Origin: Idiomarina sp. UBA6142
GTDB lineage: Bacteria > Pseudomonadota > Gammaproteobacteria > Enterobacterales > Alteromonadaceae
DNA: 6,784 nt
Direction of reading: 5' to 3'
Assembly: GCA_002423905.1 (NCBI GenBank)
Contig: DIVC01000026.1
Span: forward strand, 1-6,784
Part shown: piece after piece, positions 1 through 6,784 of the stretch
How the letters are laid out: the number at the start of each line of letters is the position of its first letter
How positions within the stretch are numbered: the first letter of the stretch is position 1
Position numbers and translations under genes: made by a program
Notes under the pieces: generated by a model
What the model was told of the DNA's origin: nothing
Databases searched by the model: none
The model's input: the letters and a program-made list of their open reading frames with translations, nothing else

Positions 1-1267
<1,267 letters not shown>

Positions 1268-1269
<2 letters not shown>

Positions 1270-1274
1270 GGAGG
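1268..1274 (+). promoter_or_regulatory. Ribosome binding site of parC overlapping the parE stop codon
   Basis: AAGGAGG, a full match to the anti-Shine-Dalgarno complement, begins inside the parE TAA stop and ends 7 nt before the parC ATG. It fixes the parC start at 1282. Ribosomes ending on parE would stop on top of this site, so translational coupling of the two topoisomerase IV subunits is likely; that is inference from the layout. Confidence 0.85.
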
Positions 1275-1281
1275 CGCCGCA

Positions 1282-3522
1282 ATGTCTATAGAAAATATTG
1301 AACAGTTACCACTGCGCCGCTTTACTGAGGATGCTTACCTCAATTATTCGATGTATGTGATCATGGATCGTGCCTTGCCACATATTGGCGACGGTCTGAA
1401 GCCAGTGCAGCGGCGTATTATTTACGCCATGTCAGAGCTTGGTTTATCGGCACTCGCGAAATATAAAAAATCTGCGCGTACCGTGGGTGACGTGTTGGGT
1501 AAGTTTCATCCACACGGCGATAGCGCCTGTTATGAAGCCATGGTGTTGATGGCGCAGCCGTTTTCGTATCGCTATCCGCTCATTGATGGCCAAGGCAACT
1601 GGGGCTCACCCGACGATCCGAAGTCGTTTGCTGCCATGCGTTACACCGAGTCACGGTTGTCCCGTTTTAGCGAGGTATTGCTGAGCGAGTTAGGGCAAGG
1701 CACCGTTGATTGGTCGCCGAACTTTGATGGCACCATGAAAGAGCCGCGCATGTTGCCGGCACGCTTACCACATATCTTGCTCAATGGCGTGACTGGTATC
1801 GCCGTGGGTATGGCTACCGATATTCCACCGCACAATGCGCGTGAAGTGGCGCATGCCTGCGCACTATTGCTGGATAAGCCGAGCGCTACCTTGGCTGAGG
1901 TCATGGAGCATTTGCACGGTCCTGATTACCCCACCGATGCCGAAGTGATTACCTCACCGGAAGACATTATTAAAATGTACGAAAGTGGGCGTGGCACCAT
2001 CCGCATGCGTGCCAAATATCAGCTGGAAGACGGTGAAGTGGTTATCACTGCGTTGCCGCATCAGGCTTCAGGTGCCAAACTACTTGAGCAAATTGCCGCA
2101 CAAATGCAAGCCAAGAAGTTACCCATGGTGGCTGATCTACGTGACGAATCGGACCATGAAAATCCGACCCGGCTGATCATTGTACCGCGCTCAAATCGCG
2201 TTGATATTGAACAAATGATGCAACATTTGTTCGCCACTACCGATCTTGAAAAGAACTATCGCGTTAACCTCAACATGCTAGGCCTCGACGGCCGTCCGCA
2301 AGTGAAGCCGTTATTGGCTATCTTGCAAGAATGGCTGCAGTTCCGTCAGCAAACGGTTACCCGCCGTCTGCAATATCGCCTCGATAAAGTGCTGGCGCGC
2401 TTACACATTCTTGAAGGCTTGCTGATTGCGTATCTGAATATCGATGAAGTGATTGCCATCATTCGCTATGAAGATGAGCCGAAAGCGGAATTAATGGCAC
2501 GCTTTGGTCTGACCGATATTCAGGCGGAAGCTATTTTAGAATTAAAATTACGCCACTTAGCCAAATTGGAAGAGGTGAAGTTAACCGCTGAGCAAAATGA
2601 GCTGGCTGCTGAGCGCGCCCAGCTTGAGTTATTGTTAGGTTCAGATCGCCGCCTGAAAACATTGATCCGTAAGGAAATTCTTGCCGACGCCGAGAAGTAT
2701 GGTGACGCTCGCCGTTCACCCTTGGTTCAGCGTGAAGAAGCCAAAGCACTCAGTGAACGCGATTTAACCCCGGCCGAAGCAGTCACGGTGGTGTTGTCAC
2801 AAAAAGGCTGGGTACGCGCTGCCAAAGGCCATGATGTGGATGGGGCCACCTTGGCATACAAAGCTGGCGATGGCTTCCTTTCCTCGGCGCAAGGTAAGAG
2901 TAATCAGCAAGTGGTGTTCTTAGATAGTTCTGGCCGCAGCTTTTCCTGTGAGGCGCATTTGTTGCCGTCGGCCCGAACTCAAGGTGAACCCTTAACTGGG
3001 CGTTTCAGTTTGGTGGCGGGTGAAACCGTTGATCAGGTGCTGATGGCGAAAGATGAACAGCGTATGTTGTTAGCATCCGATGCCGGCTATGGCTTTATTT
3101 GTCGCTTCGGTGACTTGGTCAGCCGCAATAAAAACGGCAAGGCGGTGTTGAACCTTCCGACTGGGGCGAAGATTTTGCCCCCTTGTTTGGTCCACAATTA
3201 CGAAACCGATCAGCTGGTAGTGGTTTCCAATGAAGGCCGTATGCTCATTTTCCCAGTGAAAGACCTGCCGGAACTCGCTAAGGGTAAGGGTAATAAAATG
3301 CTCAGCATTCCAACCCTACGAGCACAGTCGCGTGAAGAATACGTGGTCGCTGCGGCGGTGGTTGCCGATGGGTTGCCGATTACGCTATTAGCTGGTAAAC
3401 GCAAACTCACCTTAAAAGCGGTTGATTTAGAGCATTATCGCGGTGAGCGCGGGCGCCGTGGCAACAAACTGCCACGTGGTTTACAGCGTGTTGATGCAAT
3501 CACGGTAGAAAATCAGGACTGA
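1282..3522 (+). CDS. parC: DNA topoisomerase IV subunit A (ParC)
   Basis: DNA cleavage and rejoining subunit of topoisomerase IV; it forms a heterotetramer with ParE. Complete at 746 residues (E. coli about 752). The N-terminal winged-helix/tower breakage-reunion domain covers roughly residues 1-480. The catalytic tyrosine is Tyr121 in AAMRYTESR, matching E. coli Tyr120 with a one-residue shift, paired with the preceding Arg120. The quinolone-binding helix reads [12 protein letters not shown] at 76-87, with Ser81 and Glu85 in the positions of E. coli Ser80 and Glu84, i.e. the wild-type susceptible residues. The [18 protein letters not shown] stretch near 168-185 is typical. The C-terminal half is the beta-pinwheel DNA-wrapping domain, with blade-like repeats starting near [12 protein letters not shown] (about 510) and a conserved GERGRRG near the end. 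The GyrA box is not apparent and the tail is short, which supports ParC over GyrA. The start is set by a perfect Shine-Dalgarno; parE lies 12 nt upstream. Confidence 0.98.
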   Translation: MSIENIEQLPLRRFTEDAYLNYSMYVIMDRALPHIGDGLKPVQRRIIYAMSELGLSALAKYKKSARTVGDVLGKFHPHGDSACYEAMVLMAQPFSYRYPLIDGQGNWGSPDDPKSFAAMRYTESRLSRFSEVLLSELGQGTVDWSPNFDGTMKEPRMLPARLPHILLNGVTGIAVGMATDIPPHNAREVAHACALLLDKPSATLAEVMEHLHGPDYPTDAEVITSPEDIIKMYESGRGTIRMRAKYQLEDGEVVITALPHQASGAKLLEQIAAQMQAKKLPMVADLRDESDHENPTRLIIVPRSNRVDIEQMMQHLFATTDLEKNYRVNLNMLGLDGRPQVKPLLAILQEWLQFRQQTVTRRLQYRLDKVLARLHILEGLLIAYLNIDEVIAIIRYEDEPKAELMARFGLTDIQAEAILELKLRHLAKLEEVKLTAEQNELAAERAQLELLLGSDRRLKTLIRKEILADAEKYGDARRSPLVQREEAKALSERDLTPAEAVTVVLSQKGWVRAAKGHDVDGATLAYKAGDGFLSSAQGKSNQQVVFLDSSGRSFSCEAHLLPSARTQGEPLTGRFSLVAGETVDQVLMAKDEQRMLLASDAGYGFICRFGDLVSRNKNGKAVLNLPTGAKILPPCLVHNYETDQLVVVSNEGRMLIFPVKDLPELAKGKGNKMLSIPTLRAQSREEYVVAAAVVADGLPITLLAGKRKLTLKAVDLEHYRGERGRRGNKLPRGLQRVDAITVENQD

Positions 3523-3549
3523 TCGGACGTTCTTGTTGCACTTAATCAG

Positions 3550-3555
3550 TATAAT
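3550..3555 (+). promoter_or_regulatory. Putative -10 element ahead of plsC
   Basis: A perfect TATAAT lies in the 60-nt gap between parC and plsC and is followed by a GC-rich GGGCGAC stretch. Initiation would fall near 3562, giving a leader of about 20 nt. There is no good -35 at 16-18 nt spacing (ACGTTC at 17 nt) and no TGn extension, so an activator would be needed or the site is fortuitous. There is no terminator-like hairpin between parC and this site, so read-through from parC is also possible. Confidence 0.4.
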
Positions 3556-3582
3556 GGGCGACATCTAAAGAGAGGAATATGA

Positions 3583-4302
3583 ATGTTAGCTGTCGTCCGA
3601 ATTTTCTTGCTCGGCTTATTTGTTGTGGCGGCCAGCACCTTGCTGGTGCTGCGCTTTTTGCTGCGTCCGTTCCATGCCGATAACACCACCACGGCGGCGC
3701 ACTGGTATGGCCGTATGCACAAGCTGATTGGGCTGGAACTCGAAATTCGCGCGCCACAGGGGTTATTTGATGGCGGGCCCTATGTGTATATCGCCAATCA
3801 TCAAAATACCTGGGATATTTTCACTTTATCCCGCGCAATGCCGCCCCATACTCAAAGCATCGGTAAAAAGAGCCTGATTTGGATTCCATTTTTTGGGCAA
3901 ATGTATTGGTTAGCTGGCAATATTTTAATTGATCGCAAAAATAGCGGTAGAGCGCGCGGCACCATTGAACAAGCTGCTGACGCCATCAAACAGCGTGGTA
4001 TTTCGATCTTGCTCTTTCCTGAAGGTACGCGCAGTTATGGCCGTGGTTTATTGCCGTTTAAAACCGGCGCGTTTCGCACCGCCGCGCAAGCTCATGTACC
4101 CATTGTGCCAATTTGTGTGTCCAATTTACACGGTAAAGTGAAACTCAATCGCTGGAACAACGGCAAATTAATCATTGAATTTCTGCCACCTATGACAATT
4201 AGCGGCTATGATAATGAAGCCGTTAAACAGGTCGTCAGTCGCTGTCATCAATTGATGCAACAGACTATTCAACAACTCGATCAGCAGTTAGCCCAAGGAT
4301 AA
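3583..4302 (+). CDS. plsC: 1-acyl-sn-glycerol-3-phosphate acyltransferase (PlsC)
   Basis: Transfers an acyl chain to position 2 of lysophosphatidic acid, giving phosphatidic acid, the precursor of membrane phospholipids; acts at the cytoplasmic face of the inner membrane. It has 239 residues (E. coli about 245). A hydrophobic N-terminal segment at 3-29 is a membrane anchor. The acyltransferase blocks are in order: NHQNTWD at 72-78 (catalytic His73 and Asp78 of the HX4D motif), GKKSLIWIPFFGQMYWLAGN at 94-113, FPEGTR at 145-150 for phosphate binding, then KTGAF at 160-164 and VPIVPICVS at 172-180. All key residues are present. The start is ATG 3583, 6 nt after AGGA at 3573-3576. A second, out-of-frame ATG at 3579 opens only a 33-codon frame and lies too close to the Shine-Dalgarno. 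plsC following parC is also found in E. coli. The rraB start lies 5 nt beyond its stop, indicating one transcript. Confidence 0.96.
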   Translation: MLAVVRIFLLGLFVVAASTLLVLRFLLRPFHADNTTTAAHWYGRMHKLIGLELEIRAPQGLFDGGPYVYIANHQNTWDIFTLSRAMPPHTQSIGKKSLIWIPFFGQMYWLAGNILIDRKNSGRARGTIEQAADAIKQRGISILLFPEGTRSYGRGLLPFKTGAFRTAAQAHVPIVPICVSNLHGKVKLNRWNNGKLIIEFLPPMTISGYDNEAVKQVVSRCHQLMQQTIQQLDQQLAQG

Positions 4303-4307
4303 CCACT

Positions 4308-4709
4308 ATGGCCGTTGATATTGCTGCGCTGCGTGCGCAAAGTGAAGAAACCATTGAAGCACTATTAGCCGATGGTGCACCAAGCGATGAAATCTTTGTG
4401 ATTGAACACCATTTGGCTAGCGCCGATTTCAGTAAGCTCGAGAAAGCAGCGGTAGAGCTAGTCAAGGCCGGTTACCACGTCGATGATGCCGATGAATTTG
4501 AGCTTGACGACAATTCACGCTGGTACGCCTTCGTGGCTGTCAGTGAAGTGCGCCTTGATGCTAAGATCCTTGACTTACAAACTCAAGAAGTGGCAAAAAT
4601 CGCCGCTTTAGCTGCGGTTGATTACGACGGCTGGGGTACTTATTGGGGTGAAGAAGATGACCTCGAAGACGATATGGATTACGACGATAATAATGATGAT
4701 ACCTTCTAA
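4308..4709 (+). CDS. rraB: Regulator of ribonuclease activity B (RraB), RNase E inhibitor
   Basis: RraB binds the C-terminal half of RNase E and reduces its activity, altering degradosome composition and mRNA turnover in the cytoplasm (known from E. coli RraB, formerly YjgD). This 133-residue protein compares with about 138 there. Recognisable blocks are the N-terminal helix with EETIEALLADG at 13-23, IEHHL at 32-36 followed by LEKAAVE at 44-50 and GY at 55-56, then YDGWGTY at 106-112. The last 20 residues are highly acidic (EEDDLEDDMDYDD at 115-127), as in the family, although the tail itself diverges. The start is ATG 4308, with AAGGA at 4295-4299 inside the end of plsC, 8 nt upstream. The 5-nt gap to plsC implies coupling. 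In E. coli rraB is not next to plsC but does lie within a few genes of valS, which is also close here. Confidence 0.93.
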   Translation: MAVDIAALRAQSEETIEALLADGAPSDEIFVIEHHLASADFSKLEKAAVELVKAGYHVDDADEFELDDNSRWYAFVAVSEVRLDAKILDLQTQEVAKIAALAAVDYDGWGTYWGEEDDLEDDMDYDDNNDDTF

Positions 4710-4734
4710 CCCCATAGCTTAAGGAAACTACCCT

Positions 4735-6096
4735 ATGCTCGGTGATTTGGGACTGATAGCAGGGGTTGCCCTGCTGATTTGGCTGGCGCTGAAAGGCGTC
4801 AATATTCTGCTTGCAGTACTCATTTCAGTCTTGGTGATCGGGCTAACCAACGCCATGCCAATTGCCGATGTGTTGTTGAAGTATTTTCCTACCGGCCCAT
4901 CAGGGGCCTTTACCTTTGCTGGTAATTTTCTCTTGCTGTTTTTGTGTGGTGCCTTGTTTGGCCGCGTGATGGCCGCCAGCCATGCGGCGCAAGGGGTGGC
5001 GATGGGCATTACCGAACGCCTTGGCGCCCGCCATAGCATTTTAATCGCGATGCTGGTTTGTGCGCTGCTGACTTATGGTGGTGTGGTGGTATTTGTGGTG
5101 ATGTTTACCATGTATCCCATTGGCGTAACGCTGATGCGCCAAGCGAATTTACCCCGCCGTCTGTATGCGGCTGCTATAGCGCTTGGTGCCGGTACCTTTA
5201 CCATGACGGCTTTGCCGGGCACACCCTCGATTCATAACGTTATTGCCGCGCGCAGTCTCGACACCGATCTGTTCGCCGGAGGCTGGTATGGGCTGCTGGG
5301 CGGCCTGCTGATGGCGGGATTGGGTGTCTGGTATTTGCAACACCAATGGCACCAAGCACAAGCCAACGGAGAAGGCTACCAAAGTCATGCCAAAGATGAC
5401 CAGATGGCCGTCTTAGCGCCGCGTGCTGACCAGCAATTACCGCGTTTAAGTAAATCATTGTTACCGATAGCGGTGGTGCTGTTGATTATTATGTTACCAC
5501 GGTTACTACAACTGGCTGACGTGCAGGCGCAGTGGTTGTTATTCGCTGCTAGCCAGCCGGTTATTTGGTCGAGTATGGCGCTGCTTGCTGGTGTCGCCAG
5601 TTGCTATGTGCTGTTTGCACCAGCACGGCAAAACTTTATGCAAACTATGGGGCAGGGTGCGGATGATTCGTTATTGCCGCTGATCAATACTGCCGCCGTG
5701 ATTGGCTTTGGTGGCGTGGTGATTCAAACTGCAGGGTTCCATAGCTTTGCCCAATGGTTGCTGGAATTGCAGGTAGCGCCGTTATTGTCGGTATATTTCT
5801 CAGCGAATTTGATTTCCGGCGTGACCGCATCGGCTTCAGGCGGCTTACAAATCTTTATGTCGGCATTAGCACCGGCGTATTTAGAGGCTGGTATTTCTGC
5901 AGAGCTACTGCACCGGGTTGCCAACTTAGCCGCTGGTGGTTTGGACTCGTTACCGCACTCAGGTGCAGTGATTGCTTTATTTACCTTAATGGGTTTGACC
6001 CATAAGCAGGCCTATAAAGACATCTTTGTGGTGACTGTAGTGATACCAATGATTGCAGCATTGGCGGTGGTAGCCACCGCCATGCTGGTTGCTTAA
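4735..6096 (+). CDS. GntP-like family permease, substrate unknown
   Basis: Inner-membrane transporter of 453 residues, the usual length for the gluconate:H+ symporter (GntP) superfamily. It is very hydrophobic, with about 11-12 candidate membrane segments near 5-19, 22-40, 60-80, 101-125, 143-160, 183-203, 242-258, 266-295, 317-335, 348-378, 405-421 and 430-452, and one polar loop at about 204-240. Motifs I recognise from this branch are LTYGGVVVFVV near 112-122, GAGTFTMTALPGTPSIHN at 151-168, NTAAVIGFGGVV at 318-329 and GLDSLPHSGAVIALF at 402-416. The re-entrant-type glycine-rich segments support an ion-coupled carrier of small carboxylates such as gluconate or hydroxybutyrate, but the window has no catabolic gene that would name the substrate. 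The start is ATG 4735, with AAGGAA at 4721-4726, 8 nt upstream. It follows rraB by 25 nt, so it is probably the last gene of the plsC-rraB transcript. It converges with valS. Confidence 0.82.
   Translation: MLGDLGLIAGVALLIWLALKGVNILLAVLISVLVIGLTNAMPIADVLLKYFPTGPSGAFTFAGNFLLLFLCGALFGRVMAASHAAQGVAMGITERLGARHSILIAMLVCALLTYGGVVVFVVMFTMYPIGVTLMRQANLPRRLYAAAIALGAGTFTMTALPGTPSIHNVIAARSLDTDLFAGGWYGLLGGLLMAGLGVWYLQHQWHQAQANGEGYQSHAKDDQMAVLAPRADQQLPRLSKSLLPIAVVLLIIMLPRLLQLADVQAQWLLFAASQPVIWSSMALLAGVASCYVLFAPARQNFMQTMGQGADDSLLPLINTAAVIGFGGVVIQTAGFHSFAQWLLELQVAPLLSVYFSANLISGVTASASGGLQIFMSALAPAYLEAGISAELLHRVANLAAGGLDSLPHSGAVIALFTLMGLTHKQAYKDIFVVTVVIPMIAALAVVATAMLVA
6062..6082. repeat. Perfect inverted repeat (strong stem-loop) in the last codons of the permease
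   Basis: TGGCGGTGG at 6062-6070 and its exact complement CCACCGCCA at 6074-6082 are separated by TAG, giving a 9-bp stem with a 3-nt loop and 7 G-C pairs. It encodes Ala-Val-Val-Ala-Thr-Ala, 12 nt before the stop codon. No T-run follows on either strand, so it is not a standard intrinsic terminator. A role in protecting the 3' end of the mRNA or slowing polymerase is possible but inferred. Confidence 0.8.
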
Positions 6097-6131
6097 GCGC
6101 AGCGCTAACGCCTTAGAGCGCCGCTATTTTG
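6096..6131 (+). terminator. Possible intrinsic terminator of the plsC-rraB-permease transcript
   Basis: AGCG (6096-6099) and GCGCT (6102-6106) pair with AGCGC (6117-6121) and CGCT (6122-6125): 9 G-C-rich pairs with a CA bulge and a 10-nt loop, followed by ATTTTG on the + strand. The short T-run and the bulge make it a weak candidate. It spans the permease stop codon, the 16-nt intergenic gap and the last codons of valS. On the minus strand no T-run follows, so it would terminate valS poorly. Confidence 0.4.
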
Positions 6132-6784
6132 TCGCGTTGCAGTAATAGTTGCTGCAACGTTTCTTGCGCTTCCGCCTGTTTCGCCCGTTCCTTGTCAATC
6201 ACCTCGGCCGGCGCTTTGCTGACGAAGTTGTCATTACTCAGCTTACGGTTAAATAAATCGACCTCTTTGTGGGCTTTTTCAATGGCTTTATCCAGTCGCG
6301 CCAATTCGGCCGCAGTATCAATCAGGCCAGCCATGGGAATATGAATTTCCATTCGACCCACTAAGGCGGTGGCGCTGGCAGGCGCTTCTTGGTCAGCGTT
6401 TAAAAAGGTCACTGATGCCAATTTGGCCAAGGCACTGAAAAACGACTGGTTGGAAGTTAATCGTTGTTGTGCTGTCGTATCCGCTTGCTTCAGCAAAATA
6501 GGTAATGGCTTACTCGGCGATAAATTCATTTCACCGCGAATGTTGCGAATTGCCACGATCACTTGTTGCAACCACTCCATATCATCACGGGCTGACGCGA
6601 AGCGTTGCTGCTGCACTTGCGGATAAGGCTGCAGCATGACGGTAGTGCCGGTAATGCCAGCCAATGGCGCCACCCGTTGCCAAATTTCGTCAGTAATAAA
6701 TGGCAGTAGTGGGTGTAACAGCCGCAACAGCTGTTCCAGCACCGTCACCAAGGTGTGACGAGTGCCGCGTAATTGTGCTTCGTT
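6113..6784 (-). CDS. valS: Valine--tRNA ligase (ValS), C-terminal part, 5' end outside window
   Basis: Class I aminoacyl-tRNA synthetase that joins valine to tRNA-Val in the cytoplasm. The frame is open to the right edge, so the 223 residues seen are the C-terminus of a protein of about 950 residues; the Rossmann catalytic domain (HIGH, KMSKS) and the CP1 editing domain lie outside. The fragment opens in the anticodon-binding helical domain with LRGTRHTLVTVLE and LLHPLLPFITDEIWQRV (fragment residues 5-38), continues with the AIRNIRGEMNLSP segment around 78-90, and ends with the tRNA-binding coiled-coil arm at about 156-223 (LARLDKAIEKAHKEV through DKIAAL). The heptad pattern, the NDNFVSKAPAEVI turn between the helices, and the final IAAL all match the ValS C-terminal domain. 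TTG at 6749-6751 is internal. The gene runs tail to tail with the permease, stop codons 16 nt apart. Confidence 0.97.
   Translation of the reverse strand, partial: NEAQLRGTRHTLVTVLEQLLRLLHPLLPFITDEIWQRVAPLAGITGTTVMLQPYPQVQQQRFASARDDMEWLQQVIVAIRNIRGEMNLSPSKPLPILLKQADTTAQQRLTSNQSFFSALAKLASVTFLNADQEAPASATALVGRMEIHIPMAGLIDTAAELARLDKAIEKAHKEVDLFNRKLSNDNFVSKAPAEVIDKERAKQAEAQETLQQLLLQRDKIAAL

Noticed and set aside
3579..3680. Out-of-frame ATG four bases before the plsC start, opening a 33-codon frame that could be a leader peptide.
   Set aside because: It is only about 2 nt from the Shine-Dalgarno AGGA, its product has no recognisable character, and the plsC start at 3583 is better spaced and matches the family N-terminus.
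3542..3757. 71-codon open frame on the minus strand across the parC-plsC gap and the plsC start.
   Set aside because: No family resemblance, and it overlaps the conserved plsC N-terminus and the candidate promoter; a chance frame.
4893..4908. Short inverted repeat GGCCC/GGGCC inside the permease gene.
   Set aside because: Only 5 pairs with no T-run, well within coding sequence; expected by chance.
4728..5039. 103-codon open frame on the minus strand opposite the start of the permease.
   Set aside because: It lies wholly antisense to a well-supported membrane protein gene, has no recognisable motif, and looks like a shadow frame.
5932..5939. GCTGGTGG, identical to the E. coli Chi recombination hotspot, on the + strand.
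   Set aside because: An 8-mer is expected by chance at this rate, it is explained by Ala-Gly-Gly codons of a conserved motif, and Chi sequences differ between lineages.

Overview
The window reads as ordinary gammaproteobacterial chromosome of moderate GC. Every gene closely resembles an Escherichia coli counterpart in length and motifs except one transporter. The arrangement (parE-parC directly followed by plsC, then rraB, and a convergent valS) suggests a non-enteric gammaproteobacterium, possibly of the Alteromonadales/Idiomarina type. That placement is inferred from remembered synteny and has not been tested by a search.

Layout: positions 1-1269 hold the 3' two thirds of parE (topoisomerase IV subunit B), and 1282-3522 hold complete parC (subunit A), joined by a 12-nt gap whose Shine-Dalgarno overlaps the parE stop codon. 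A 60-nt gap with a perfect TATAAT hexamer leads into a second co-directional group: plsC (3583-4302), rraB (4308-4709) and a GntP-like permease (4735-6096), with gaps of 5 and 25 nt. The 3' part of valS (6784-6113) runs in from the right on the minus strand, and its stop codon lies only 16 nt from the permease stop codon. A GC-rich stem-loop spans this tail-to-tail junction, and a second, perfect stem-loop lies in the last codons of the permease.

Function: ParE and ParC form the ParC2ParE2 enzyme that decatenates daughter chromosomes. PlsC makes phosphatidic acid at the inner membrane, RraB inhibits RNase E, and ValS charges tRNA-Val. The permease is the only accessory-looking gene, and its substrate cannot be read from this window.

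There is no gene-free stretch over 300 bases, no RNA gene, no insertion sequence and no CRISPR array. I found no sign of an undescribed system. The points worth a second look are small: the plsC-rraB-permease grouping, the two 3'-end stem-loops, the compact convergent junction, the promoter-like site after parC, and the residues at quinolone-relevant positions in ParC and ParE.
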